64,000 nt of DNA from Pagrus major (GCF_040436345.1 NC_133221.1:21958665-22022664); one strand, 5' to 3'; counted from the stretch's first letter, positions 1 to 55,734 are shown. Translations and numbers: made by a program. The notes: generated by a model from the letters alone, not told the origin.

Positions 1-84
1 TCAAGAGAGAAAACCACTATAAAGATGTGTGAATTAATTCATGTTTGACTGTATTTAATGAGATATCCCACTTGTCATTTGCAG

Positions 85-43727
<43,643 letters not shown>

Positions 43728-45140
43728 TGGCCAACCTCAACCTACACCCCTCCAACACACAACAGCCCTGCAAATAATGTCAGGACACCTACCAACTGAA
43801 GAAAAAGAAAAAAAAGATTTTCTCTGTTCACACACATGCTGAGACACACAGAGTATACACCATGCTTCTTACTCACTTCCCCTCCCCCATATGACATCTT
43901 CAAATTAACTTTAAGCAGAAACTATGTGTAGTCTAAAGAAATCATCCACTTTTGGCAACATCTCTGTAATGTTTAACAAAAAAACACAATGCTGTTAAAG
44001 GGTGAGGGGAACACACTAAAACAGAATTTACGCTCTGCTCCTGTGATTCAGATCGCTTCAGTTTAGAGTTTCTCGCCAAGCTTGAGACGAGAAGAGATGT
44101 GAGGCTCTGCGAATCATTAAACCAGAGATGTTTTGTGTGTTTTCTGGGTCATGACTGTTACCGCCAACAAAGCTGGGGATTCTCTATTGTTCTGTCTTTA
44201 CAGAAAATCGCAGATTGTCACAGAATGGCGTGTTGAGAGAATTTAATTATTCATGTTAAGAACGTTTGTTTTCTGGTTGATGGAATAACGCGTGAATTCT
44301 GTTTTAGAGTGGAAATCTTGGCTTTCAAACGCCCACCCCCCTATGATATTGGAGTGCAATGTTAAGGTGACTAAAAATGTTTTGGGATTTGACCCACCAC
44401 GTGTTAAGAGTGGCATTTGATTTTATCTCGTTTTCCTTCTTTGTTTGTTTGGTTTAAGTTGTTTTTGGTCAGGGCTTTTTAAAATGGCGAAAGGTTTCAG
44501 TGTCACATGGTTTTTGAGCTAACCTGTCCTTTTCTTGCGGACTTTTGCTGTTTGGTATCCATGTAGGTTCTAACTGGAATTTGAGTGATGGACAGAAAAG
44601 AAACATTTTTGATTTGTGTGTATGTGTAAGGTTTATTTTATCAACCTCAGAAGTAACATGGGGAAAAGAACAATGAATAAAAGTTTGTTTTATTTTATTT
44701 TTTTCATGAAGCTATGCCTTTGTGACAAAGTGAACTTTAGACTTGTGAAAGATTTCATCTGTTGCAATGAAATATCAGACCTGTCTAAATTAATAATAAA
44801 ACAGACCTACATTATATCCTTAAACACTTTTTTCTTTGATTAATTGATTTGTCGTTCAGTTTGTTTTCTTCCAGGGCAGTTTCTTCATTTCTTAGGCCCC
44901 AAAATCACTGGCAACACTCTTGTGTCAATCCCCAGAACAGTGCCGCTAAGTTTTGAACTTTTCAACTTACAAACTGTTTAAACAGCACCCTTGTACTTGA
45001 GAGCTGAATGCATGGTGTGGAGTTCGCCCAGTTTATTGTAAATTCACCTATTCCCGCTGCTACAATGTTCAACTTGTTGCTGAATGTCTGCTTTTTGAAT
45101 TTAGCCTCTGATTAATAAAGCTGTAATAATTCCAAATATG
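43728..45140 (+). other. ubr4: ubr4 3' UTR with three poly(A) signals
   Basis: After the stop codon there is about 1.4 kb without coding potential. AATAAA hexamers lie at 44676-44681, 44795-44800 and 45114-45119, so three nested 3' ends are possible. The distal signal is followed by T/G-rich sequence, as expected for a cleavage region. The exact 3' end is an inference. Confidence 0.65.
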
Positions 45141-45868
45141 ATCCAGGGTGGTAACCTCCTCTGTTCCTGCTGCTGTTTGCACTCTTAAAAAGGATGCATC
45201 ACTTTCTAAGTCTACGTTAAAAAAACACATTTGTTTTCCAATCAGCAGAGACCTTTTTCACAGGAGACATTGTGATATGAGCTTTTGAAAGATTAATGAT
45301 GGTTTGTGCATGCGGGGTCACTTGCAGAACAAAACAGCCGTTGTTTATATCATCAATAACAGCTGTGCTCTTTCTTTTATTACAAGTTAAAATGTCTGAT
45401 TAAGAATTATGTCATAGCTGTTAAAATGTAAAGAAGAGACGCATTTAAATTTTTTTTATGCATTTGAATTAGGTTTTTATGAAGATTTGATTGTTTTAGC
45501 AGTTATTTGTTTATTCTTTAAGGGTTTTTTCAAACAAACATCTATTTAAAGTAGTAGAGTAAAAGGATACAGTGCAGTGTGTCAACTACTGTTACATTTT
45601 GAAGGGCATCTAATGCCCAAACTGCCGTATTTTATGGTTTAGATCATTAGTTCCCTGCTGGCTTCTGATGAATCCATTCAGTATCCACTCTGTCTGCCTT
45701 AATCTAGATGGGTATTCTCTGTCACTTACTGGTGCAACAATAACAAAACTTCCCACATAATCATTTGTTTCCTGTGGAAACATTACAGCCAGATTCTGCA
45801 GGAGCAATAGAAAGCATCCTGACATCACAAACTGCCATGGTTCGTGCACAGCCCAGGACAGGAAGGCT

Positions 45869-46029
45869 CTACAGCGGGTGATTAATACCGCCCAGGTACC
45901 CATCTGCCCAACATCAGTGACATCGGTGAAGCGAGACATCTGCACAGAGCTCAGAGGATACTTAAAAACAACACCCACCCCAGCCACAGTCTGTTCACCC
46001 TGCTGCCATCTGGCAAAAGATACAGAAGT
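45869..46029 (+). mobile_element. LINE ORF2 C-terminal remnant
   Basis: The + strand encodes LQRVINTAQ and then, in another frame, LPNISDIGEARHLHRAQRIL and THPSHSLFTLLPSGKRYRS. This is the characteristic end of the reverse-transcriptase ORF2 of fish CR1/L2/Rex-like LINEs. At least one frameshift separates the two parts, and the 5' part is gone. It lies between the ubr4 3' end and the small - strand gene. Confidence 0.7.
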
Positions 46030-46238
46030 TTCCAACATAAATGCACTTTTTCAGTATTTGAGATGCACACAGTTCATGCATTTTGTCACACTCTGTCATG
46101 AAATTGTAACAAAAAGCCTAATGGACTTCGGGTCAGTAATTATATAGAAACGTTCATCTGTACTGCTGAGGTGTTGAGACCAGAGTCCAGGGAGAAGAAG
46201 CTGTTTTCTGTGTGGATCATGTCCGAGGTATAACCGTG

Positions 46239-46257
46239 TGACGGCCACTAGAGGGTG
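46239..46257 (+). promoter_or_regulatory. CTCF-like motif between ubr4 and the her cluster
   Basis: The core CCACTAGAGGGTG at 46245-46257, preceded by CGG, follows the vertebrate CTCF consensus on the + strand. It lies downstream of the LINE remnant and beyond the end of ubr4. Binding is inferred from the motif only. Confidence 0.4.
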
Positions 46258-46449
46258 ATATTCATTAAGACATGATATGTGACAGATGGAAATTGTAACT
46301 CCCCATTTTCAGTGTGAACTGTTATTTACTACAGCATAAAAATTGAAAGGGTTAATTTTTAAGTTTGCATTTGTAGTGATGTGAAATAATAAGATGTGTT
46401 TTACCAGGAAATCATTCTCAACTCAGACTGTAAATGATGAAAACCTCAG

Positions 46450-46455
46450 TTTATT
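46450..46455 (-). terminator. poly(A) signal of the small - strand gene
   Basis: AATAAA on the - strand, 487 bp after the stop codon. The 3' UTR between has no long open frame. Confidence 0.5.
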
Positions 46456-46941
46456 TTCCAACTTCCATATGAAAGCACATATTGCACATTTCACTTACAG
46501 TTTTCAGTGAGACATTTTATACATCACAACTAAGAATAACATCACTCACAATGTCGTAAAAAAAAAACATTTACAAAACAAAGTATGCATTGGCATACAC
46601 ATTTCCCTTTTATACAAAGGAATATGGCTTTTACTTTCACAAAATCTTGACAACATGGTCTTTAAGTGACCAGTTTCAAGGAGTACTAAGGTTTAAGGCA
46701 AGAAATGCACATTTTAAGGCCACATCGGTGGACCAATACAATCACTGTATATGGTATTAATCTCACATCTTTTACACGTCAAAAACACACATCAACAACA
46801 AAAATACCCTAAAAATCTCTTGGATTTACAGTCCTTTTTCCACCTGAAGATTTCTTTTCCATTGGAAACTTCTTGACATAGTTCTGTTATTATGAGCTTG
46901 TGGACACAGTCCCACATCTCATTTTTTGTTATCTTCACTTG

Positions 46942-47651
46942 TTACTGGCAGCACAGCGGCGCCACGTCCTCAGCCGGTGAAGGGAAGAACCGCATGGCCT
47001 CTCTGGAGGATTTGTTGTAGCCGTTATGAAAAATCAAGGCCTTCTTCACTGCGAAGAAGGAGACGGTCTTGTCCCACACGTCAGAGCTGGACACCCCCGT
47101 GTTCAGTTGGCTCTCCAGTGCTGAGCGGAGCCTCACCGCTGTGTCTGTGCACTTCCTCTCCAAAATCATCATCTTACACATGCTGAGGAGAAGGAAAGAG
47201 AAAAATCAGATTAGTGCTATATTCACAAACAAGACACTGGTTTTGAGTTGAACTGATTACAGAAACCCAGAACATCAAGAGCTGCTTAAAGGATTAGATC
47301 ACCTTAAGTAGAAAAAGTATAAAAGTATATTTCCTGCTTTGCCCCTAGTAGAATCAAGCTTTTTAATCCTAATAATGGAGCAAATAAAACAAAAACTGTG
47401 TGCTGTAGTGGTACGTGCGAAAATGCTTTTTGGTAATTTGCTTATCTGCCCCAAAGTCAAAACTAAGGGTCACACACTCTCAGTCAATACTGATCAGTGT
47501 TATCTGTGCAAGAATCAGGGAAACATCCCTGTGACCCCAGAGTGACCTTGAATGAGACGAAAGTTCAAAGAAAAGAAATGAGCTGCGGATGAATCAAATG
47601 ATGAGTTTCTACAGATGAGTCTTGAGCTTACGTTGTGTGCTGATCCCTCAT
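46942..47651 (-). CDS. unrecognised small two-exon gene, 86-aa protein
   Basis: Coding exons: 47632-47651 (ATG in a CACCATGA context, donor GTAAGC) and 46942-47182 (acceptor TTCTCCTCAG, stop TAA). The protein starts MRDQHTTMCKMMILERK and ends AEDVAPLCCQ. It has no signal peptide or membrane segment, is mildly basic in the middle (VKKALIFHNGYNKSSREAMR) and contains four cysteines. A TATA box (47747-47753) sits about 30 bp above the presumed start site, and a poly(A) signal lies at 46450-46455, giving a compact transcript of about 0.8 kb spliced. I do not recognise the family. Alternatively translation begins at the second ATG, at the start of exon 2 (79 aa). Its proximity to ubr4 (convergent, 1.3 kb apart) does not indicate a role. 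Confidence 0.55.
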
Positions 47652-47746
47652 GGTGAATATGCAGTCGGATGGTTTCCAGGTCCAGGTCTGTGTCGGGCAC
47701 GAGAGGCGTTCAGGGTTATGATTTTAACCACTGAGACCTCCCTCCC

Positions 47747-47753
47747 TTATATA
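47747..47753 (-). promoter_or_regulatory. TATA box of the small - strand gene
   Basis: TATATAA on the - strand in a G-rich context, followed by a 5' leader of about 70 nt to the ATG at 47651. No second TATA or CpG-rich alternative was seen nearby. Confidence 0.6.
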
Positions 47754-47759
47754 CTTATG

Positions 47760-50090
47760 CCAACGTTCCCATCGATTTTAATGTGATGCTGGTTCTCACA
47801 GTGTTTGGCCAATCACAAAGCAGTGTTATGACAATAGGATGTGAATGAATTAGTTGAATTCATGGGGTACAATGGCCCCAGTCCAAACAAACAGGTGGGA
47901 GGGGCCCTTCACTGGCCTCTTGTCTCTCATCCGATGCGCAACAACGAGGGAGATATCCTCGTTATTGTATCGACTGGCAGTGATATGTTGTGGGAACGTG
48001 GAGGGAAAACGTCTGCCTTGAGGAGAAGCATGGCCATTAAACAACATGGTGGACAGAGATGATCAGACCTGAGCTCCAACTTTTTATTCTATGAACTGGT
48101 GTAAATGTAGAAGAAGTGCCCTTTAAAAGATAAGAAAACTGTAAAGTCATCACAGACTTGATGTGTCAAAATAATAGCTATAGTTCAGGTATACTAGCTA
48201 TAATTATAATATAGTTTCTCGTGTTACGATTTGTAATATTTGTGTCCTTAATGTGAATTTCTACAGTTTATCTCATGCACCTTTTCATTTTTAGGCCCTT
48301 TCCTTGACAAACTTAAAGAAAAACTTCATCGAGCTTTCCACAAAGTTTCCCACCCTTCACACACACACTCTCACACACACCCTATTCTTCTTATTTAACT
48401 TTCTGTCTCTATTTCAGCCTCTCCAATTCTCACGGTGAGCGTCTCCCATGCTTGATTGGCTGACAATAGCGTACGATCCGTCCAGATGGTGTGCCTGGAA
48501 GCCCTGTTGACAGCACTGTGTTCCTGGGTGTGTGTGTGTGTGTGTTGGGATGGAGGGAGAGGGAGGGGGGTTGGTCACTCAATCTTTGTTCGATGGGGCA
48601 CACTTCCTTTGTGCAGCCGGCCTCAGTGTCATTAACACTGAAGTGTGGGAAGCCTGGGACCACAGCGGCTCCCACGTTCCACACAGGCAGGAAGGGAGCG
48701 TGTGACTGAGACGTGGCCAGCGGCAGGCAGGTCAGCCAGCTGTGTGTGAGTGTGTGTGAGAGAGTGTGTGTGTGTGTGGGAGGGAGGGGAAAGTGAATGA
48801 GAGTGTGGCTGTCTGTATGAGTATGTGGGGGGTTTGCCTGATGTGTGAACATGTGCTGGGAGTGTGGAGACTGTTAGGATGTTTACAGTTGAAGCTGTTT
48901 TCTTCTCTAACAGTTCAGATCACGTTCATCGACCGTCAAATTAAAGTGGACAGCCAGAACTTCAAAAGCAACTGAGTCCTTTTCACAGCCAAACATCCAG
49001 TGTTAGTATTGAGGCGCCAGAGTATCACTAAACACTTTATTATCACAGGGTATAATGATGGTTTTAAAGTGCCTGAAAATGTGTTGTTCAAATCTTACAT
49101 TTTTCCGTCAAACTGAATTGTAGCTGAAGAATTAGAATTTAGAAACATTGCCTTACATCAATTAGAAACATTAAAGGGGCACTTAAAGGTGGCAGGGTCC
49201 GCCAAACATAACCAAAGTATACTAAATAGTATGAAATTGTGTTGTCCATTAAGGTCAGTTTGTTTATTCAGTTTATTCAGTCATGAAAACAAAGAGAGTT
49301 TTGTTTATTTAGTTTGTTTAGGCATACAAAAACATCAGTCAATGAAGATCTTTCATTGATTAAAATTTCCTCAACAAACTACATAGTGCTCCTTTAAACA
49401 CTTTATTTGGGGCTAATTCTGACAGTCAGAGCACCTGCAATGTCAGTAATGATGCCTCTTCGCACAGGAAAACATCCTGTGAAAGAACCAGTGTTGTTCT
49501 ACTTTCCACAGATGAACTGAACATTATTTATATGAAGAAACTGAACAAGAAAACAGGCTTTTGGGCCTTTAATTAACAGACTGTTTTGGTGTGTGGGCCA
49601 CACATTCTCTTTTCTTCATCAAGTACATTTTATTTGAGTCCAAAAACTTTCCGAGAAGCCCTTCTTCTATTCATCTCGGAGACGTCTCAACTGTTGCACA
49701 GCTCCATGAGGAAAGTCTGCCGTGTCAAACCGGTGGAAGTGGCTGCATGTTGGTCTTTTCTAATGCTTGGCCCTCTGTAACACCCACGTGTGCCTGGTGG
49801 CGGAGGCACTTTGTGCTCAATTACGTGGCGGCAGAGATGACATGAGACAGCGGCGTGCTTCCCTCTGGGGTCACCACTTTCCCATATCAACACAAGCACA
49901 GGGTCAGTCTCCCAGCTACTCCCCCCCTCCTCACTCCCCACCACCCCACCCCGGGCTCTTTCTCTCGCAGTCTATTCCTCCACCTGCTCCCCGGAGACAC
50001 ACTCATTGTCCCCACGGCTATAAACACTTCATTGAGCATGTGGCAGCCCTGCGTTCCTCAAAGCCCTTCCCAGCGCTCTCATTGGCCCAG
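47760..50090. other. intergenic region upstream of the first her gene
   Basis: I see no gene. The interval includes (GT)n tracts around 48530-48545 and 48740-48780, an inverted CCAAT at 48454, an E-box CACGTG at 49795-49800 and an RBPJ-type TTCCCAT at 49879-49885. It probably holds regulatory sequence for the her gene at 50236. Confidence 0.4.
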
Positions 50091-50094
50091 GGAC

Positions 50095-50155
50095 TGTGAG
50101 AAACTCCAACAAGCCCAAGACCCACACATTCATATGGAGATTTGGGTGTATAAAT
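50095..50155 (+). promoter_or_regulatory. core promoter of her gene 1: Su(H)/RBPJ site and TATA box
   Basis: TGTGAGAAA at 50095-50103 matches the Su(H)/RBPJ consensus YGTGRGAAM. TATAAAT at 50149-50155 is the TATA box, 54 bp further and 87 bp before the ATG. An inverted CCAAT (ATTGG) at 50081-50085 precedes the Su(H) site. The layout is typical of direct Notch targets. Confidence 0.7.
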
Positions 50156-50235
50156 ACAGGGCAGAGGCAGAGGAGAAGGCAGCTCATATTCAACTGGCTC
50201 TTCTGACTGAGCAGGACCGCTCTCACTCTACAGCT

Positions 50236-50849
50236 ATGGCTCCCACTGTGTTTGGACAAGCAAGCTTTCCTAAGGAACACCTGACTCCTGCTCATAAGGT
50301 AAACTTGATTTCTATAAAGTCACATTACTCCCTTGTTGAATTGTGCTTATATCATTTGAAAAAGTTTGATTATTATATCTAATTGATTTTTCTTTTTCTT
50401 TTCTGCAGCTGAGAAAGCCAATGGTTGAGAAACTGCGCAGAGACCGCATCAACACCAGCATCGAGCAGCTGAAGTCCCTGCTGGGCCCTGAGTTCCTCAG
50501 GCAGCAGCCCGACTCCAAGCAGGAGAAGGCGGACATCTTGGAGATGGCCGTGGCCTATCTGAGAGGCTGGCAGCAGCAGAAGCAGCAGCCGTCCAGCCTG
50601 ACCTCTGGCTTGATGACGGCCGGCGATGGCTACTCCCGGTGCGTGCAGGAGGCCGTCAGCTTCCTGTCCCACTGCGATGTCCAGACCCAGACCCACAGAA
50701 GGCTGCTCAGCCACTTCCAGGGTCTGCAGGCGTCCAGCAGGACCAGCCACAGTCCCTCCACCCTCTCCCCTCCTGGCTCTCCGCTCCATCAGGTCAACTC
50801 CAGCAAGGGTGTGAGCCAGGCCAGTGGTGCTCTGTGGAGGCCCTGGTAG
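50236..50849 (+). CDS. hes5-like: HES5-like bHLH-Orange repressor (her gene 1), 167 aa
   Basis: Exons: 50236-50298 and 50409-50849. The first exon encodes MAPTVFGQASFPKEHLTPAH plus K. The second opens with the basic region (LRKPMVEKLRRDRIN, with the family-defining proline), helix-loop-helix (SIEQLKSLL; EKADILEMAVAYL), the Orange domain (GYSRCVQEAVSFLSHCDVQ) and ends in WRPW, the Groucho/TLE-binding tetrapeptide. HES5/Her proteins bind N- and E-box DNA in the nucleus and repress proneural genes downstream of Notch. The promoter carries a Su(H) site, so Notch control is expected. There is no second intron within the bHLH, unlike mammalian HES5. A poly(A) signal AATAAA lies at 51570-51575. It is the more diverged of the three genes (FLRQQPDSKQEKAD; LRGWQQQKQQ); which zebrafish her gene is the orthologue cannot be settled here. 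Confidence 0.93.
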
Positions 50850-51569
50850 GACAGAGGCAGCGTCACTTCCACTCAGAGAAAGAGAACTATGTCTGTGAAC
50901 GTCATGGACAGAAAGTGAAGACTCACTGAAGTCTGTTTCCTTTTGCTTTGGCAGGAGATTCAATATTGTTGAGTTTTATACTTGTGGAGAAATGGGCACC
51001 ATGTGCCAGTGTTCCTGGTGAAGGACTGAAATGATTCAGGTTTTACTGAATATGTACACCATGTCTATACACATCATACACAGTGTTTGCTCTGTGATTG
51101 TGTTAAATGTTCCTGTGGGGAAAAACAACTTGTTTTGTTTGTTTTGCAAACGTCACTGAATGATCCTGTTGTAACACCCATGTTGGGTTAAAGTATTGAA
51201 GTGTCTGAGACACTGTTTGATTTATGTGTTTAAACTACTGTCTATCTCTGATACTGAGTATCACTGACTGATACATTTCACCAGCTTGGTGTTGATGAAT
51301 CAAAAACATCCCATAAATGGATCCCATGGATCCACTTTTTCTGTAAATCGTATTATGATTATACTTGATTATGACTACATGTAACCATTATTTGGCCTAT
51401 GCGTGAAGAAGAGTGACTGTTGGACTGTTAACTGTTCAGTTGTGATGTTAAATACAGATGTTTTTTCATCTTCAAATGATTACCTTTTATAAAGGCATTT
51501 TATGTTGACATCAATCTTTGCTAAAAGAATCTGATGAATTACTTCCTTGAGAAGTTTGTCTTTGAAAAA

Positions 51570-51575
51570 AATAAA
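51570..51575 (+). terminator. poly(A) signal of her gene 1
   Basis: AATAAA 721 bp after the stop, giving a 3' UTR of about 0.75 kb. Confidence 0.6.
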
Positions 51576-53629
51576 TGGAAAACTTCACATGAAGTTTTGA
51601 AAACTTAAACAATCTTTGTGTTTTCGCCTTTATGTCAGTGGACAAAGTTCATATAAAATCACACATACACACTATAGTTTTAGTGCCTACATTAATGACT
51701 GAATGAATAATCAACTCCTGTGTGCAGGAGAGCAGGTGGAGTTTGTGTTAGGTTTGTAAATATCTCCATTAAGGATTACACACTTAAATCCACTCACACA
51801 GTTTATCAGCACAGCATTTAACTACAGCAGCTTCACAGTCGTGCCTCACGCAAGGGAACAACAGCAAAGAAATCACAGTTTGACTCCTATGGCAGTTTGT
51901 TTGGGTAGCGCTAAAAAAGCTCTTGTCCCATAGTGACATGTCACATAGCTTACTCTACCTCTACACAGTCACTTTGTTTGTTGCATTTAGGCTCCACAGG
52001 TTTACACACTTTGTATTGTTAGGAAGAATGATTTCCACATTTGGAGAAGAGAAGAGAGACCATTCATACAACTGTAATTATGTGCATGCTGCTTCTGATG
52101 AAAAGGTTAATACAGACTAAATTTACAAGATTAGAGATTGAGTCATTCTTCAGGAGACTTGTGCAAAAATTAAACAAATTATATTTATTCTGGTCTGATC
52201 TACATTCTCAGGTCTTGAGAGGTTAATTAGAACCAGTGGAGCTGAACATTAAACCACATTTGAATTTAAGAAATAAATGTGTTTTGACATGCACTGATTT
52301 GTTTACTATGTGTATTAAATATAAATGTGTCTGTTATCTGCTGTATCATACTTTGTGTCTCAGTATTTCCCACAGGGATCATTAAAGTTTCATCTTATCT
52401 GACCTTGCTGGTGCACAGGTGTTCAAAAAAAAAGAAAAAAACTGGGGTTTGGTGACACCCCCGCACATCACATGCCCCACCTCTGTTGTGGTGGTCGGAG
52501 CATGCTGTCTAGTGCTTGAGTTATGTCTCAAGTGCCACAAAAGTCTTTCACAACTATTTTGTGTGCAGAAGTTGTGGAGAATGTGGCATGCCCTGCCTGG
52601 GACTTTCTCAGGGTCTCGTTGGCCAGGCCAGATGGTCTGGCTGAAGCTGCCTCCCCTCCCCCTTCAACAGGAGATCAAACACCATAGCTAATGTGATGTG
52701 TAACAAGACACACTTCTATTGTTCCCGTCTCGGGGCCAGTGAATAGGCGCAGAGTGTGGGAAACGGGAGATACCACACTCACAGAGAGATGGCTGACGGG
52801 AAGCCGCTCTGCACTGCCGCAGGTCTGAGCTAGGGCCGAGACTTTATGGCAGGAATTCAGAGCTCTCAGGCTGCTCGTGGGAGGGGAACTCGTCTTCACA
52901 CACACTTGTAGACAAAGACCCCCAGCAGCCGTGTAGTGCACACTAACTTTTCAGAGGAGGCACAAACTCACACAAACATGCGGACAATGAAATCAATGGA
53001 GAGGACAGATAATAAAGCCGAGCATGGACGGGACTTGACAGATTGGCAGTTGCTACTGTGCTTTCAAATACTGCAGTGATGACAAAAGAGATACAGACAT
53101 GAATTAAGAGACAGAGATGTTTTCTTAGACATACCTAGATATGCAAATGAAGAGTAAACAACTAGTGCTGCTTATATAGAAAACTATCTGACAGAGTTTT
53201 AAGCGTTGACGGTGACAGTAAATATCAACAGGTCACAAACCTGCTCAGAAGGCCCCAGAGGGAATGCGTATATAAATCTACTCATAATCACTAAAGCACC
53301 TTGAAATACCCTCCACTTCACTTGTTTCACAGCTGGGGTTACAGGTTACTTACAGATAAAGATTTTAGAATCAACATTACACTCATAAAATGTTGACTTG
53401 ATTTGATGGTAAAATACTTTTTTTTTTTTACATTTCTTTTTGTGCAGATTTGTTTTTATTTATGATTACCTTACCAAGTACCAAATGCCTAAAAATACAT
53501 TTATAATTTAACACTTGTATAAGATCAGTTTCTCTTCAGTATACTGTTTTTGCATATATTTTGCTCACAGCACTTGTTTACTTTGCCTCACCATGATGCA
53601 GGCTGGGGGTGGAAAATGTCCAGTGATGT

Positions 53630-53880
53630 GAAAAGTACCCAAAAGTCATACTTGAGTAAAAGTAAAGACATCGTGTTCAACTATTACTTTGGTAAAAGGG
53701 GAAGTACTTGAATAAAAGTCTTAAAGTATCTTACATTTAATGTACTTAAGTAGTCAAAGTAATTTTCTGGTTTTAAATGTACTTAAGTATCAAAAGTATG
53801 CATGTATTCAGCATTTTTCTGATTATAGGAATCAGTATTTTTTTTCATATCCAATTGCCAATAAAACAAATACCTTTAAA
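53630..53880. repeat. dispersed repeat of the 'AGTAAAAGTA' type
   Basis: Recurrent AAGTACTT, GAGTAAAAGTAAAG and TACTTAAGTA units make up the stretch. I recognise the pattern as a common interspersed element of fish genomes, probably a degraded DNA transposon. Its ends were not defined. Confidence 0.4.
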
Positions 53881-54817
53881 AAATATCCTACATTGGCTCT
53901 GATACATAACAACTATAAGGTGTTTCTTGCCTGTAATAAGTAAAAAAAAATCTGCCACTAGAACAAGTGAAAATAGTTTAAAAGTAGGCCAGTCTTATAT
54001 TAACTGTAATGAGATAGTTTGACTATAAATTAGACAAATATACTTGGTAAGAATCTGAGTTTTTGCAGTAAAATGTTGCCAGTGTGTGGATACTCTCTGC
54101 TTTTCTTAATTTGAGTAACATATTTGCATGGAGGACTTGGCATGGATTGTTTCTGTTGTGGCATTTCTACTTTGACTTAATTAAAACTTTGGAGTTCTTC
54201 TTTTAGCATTGTAGAAGGGGTCTGAAACCTTAAATTAAAAGAGTCAACACAGACTAAAGGCAGACAGGCTCCTCTGTGCCAGGCAGCGAAGCCAGTTGAC
54301 TTGATTTTTCCCAGATGGACCGGGACACAGACTTTCTGTTTGTCCTGCAACAAAAGATCAATTAACATTCCCAGTGGAGCATTGAGGAGCGGCATGGCTT
54401 TTGTAGCTCATTTACCCTGATGTTGGGGACTGGTGGGAAACTGGGGAGACGGGACTACTCACACTGCACCCACAAGGCCGGCTTCACATCTGGGGCCAGC
54501 CAGTGATGGAGGCCCTCAGAGGCACGCTGCCAGCTCGCTCGTAATGCCATTAACTTGACACTAATTTGACACAGTTCATTTACAACAGGGTCTGCAGACA
54601 AGAGCCTAAAGGGTTTCGTACAGTGTTTCAGCGGAACTTGGTGACTAATATGTGACTAGAAACAATCATCTAAATGTGATCTGTCTCACCACACACAACT
54701 GAGCATCCAGGTCTGACTGAAAATCCATGGAAACTGATCAACCTGAGAATTAAAACACATGATTTGAAATGAAATATTTAAAAAAAAAGATAAACTAATG
54801 ATTTTGCTAAAGGTGGC

Positions 54818-54879
<62 letters not shown>
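54818..54879. repeat. (CTAT)n tetranucleotide microsatellite
   Basis: About 15 uninterrupted CTAT units. Confidence 0.97.
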
Positions 54880-54984
54880 GTGCACATATGACCCCATTTA
54901 CGTCTTTCTGCATGAGCTCAGGTGTAATTAAATTATTAAAATGTTCTTGACGAGGGAACAAACTGAATCAAAAAGTCACGCTGT

Positions 54985-55250
54985 GCGTCATTAGGTGCGC
55001 ACGAGACCTTTAGCCTCGCCTCTGCACCGCACGCGGTCTCGACTCGCGCCGCCGAGAGCGTGCGCCACTTCACTTGCTGCCTGCTTTCACACCTGCTAGG
55101 ACTCGAGTCAGCCTCAGATCATCGCCAGCGTGCCTGTCCTCACATCACTGCAGTCTCTCTTCACACATGATTCCTGTGAAATAAACTGGAGCAGCAGTTG
55201 GAAAAAAGCAACAGGTGGGAAATGAAACCTGCAGCCAGCTGACGTCACTC
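54985..55250 (+). promoter_or_regulatory. CpG-rich block followed by an E-box/RBPJ/CRE cluster; candidate her enhancer
   Basis: From about 54985 to 55135 the sequence is far richer in CG dinucleotides than its AT-rich surroundings. Then CAGGTG (55212-55217) overlaps GTGGGAA (55215-55221), a proneural E-box fused to a Su(H)/RBPJ site. CAGCTG (55236-55241) overlaps the palindromic CRE TGACGTCA (55240-55247). It lies about 630 bp above her gene 2. The regulatory role is an inference. Confidence 0.45.
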
Positions 55251-55734
55251 TTTGACGTTGATGACTTCCCTACTCTTTCAGCTTTATACCCCTCATTCAT
55301 TTAAATAGTTAAACATATAAACTTTATTTAGCGTAAGTGTGGTGAGCGTGTGACCAAAAAAATAAACATTTTATTTCCATGTGTCCAAATGCTCCTGTGT
55401 TGAAAGCACCAAAGTGCTCTCTGGAGGAAGGGAGACTTCCTTTGAAGAGAAAATGAAAGCCTCCAGCTTATATTGTTTTATTACAGTCAAGCATTTGGCC
55501 CTTAATTGCAGTAACCCCCCTTTGAAGATGCTCTCTTTCCTGTGCTTCCCTTCCCTTTATTTTACCTCTAAAAAATTCAACTCTGACCTTCAGTCCATGA
55601 TAAATTCTCAGATGACTCTGATAAAGTGTTAATTACCTGTTGCTTATCTTGGGAAACATGCCTCACACAGATAAATGCTCTGTGAGTTATTGACGTGTCT
55701 TCCATTGTTGTGCTGGGAGTCCCACTGGTCTGAG

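Larger units (their letters stand above)
51600..54985. other. intergenic region between her genes 1 and 2
   Basis: No gene is seen. The sequence at 52350-52400 (CAGGGATCATTAAAGTTT-like) resembles the tail of a fish LINE, weakly. A dispersed repeat is listed at 53630-53880 and a CTAT tract at 54818-54879. Confidence 0.4.

Noticed and set aside
45610-46038. 142-aa open frame on the - strand
   Set aside because: It runs antisense to the LINE ORF2 remnant and has no family signature.
48430-48852. 140-aa His/Thr-rich - strand open frame
   Set aside because: Driven by CA/GT-rich low-complexity DNA; no promoter or homology pattern.
50379-50963. 194-aa open frame on the - strand over her gene 1
   Set aside because: It is the antisense shadow of the GC-rich second exon; it has no splice or start context and no recognisable domain.
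55280-55290. Possible TATA (TTTATACCC) for an extra gene
   Set aside because: No coding exon follows with acceptable splice sites before her gene 2; kept only as part of the possible upstream regulatory region.
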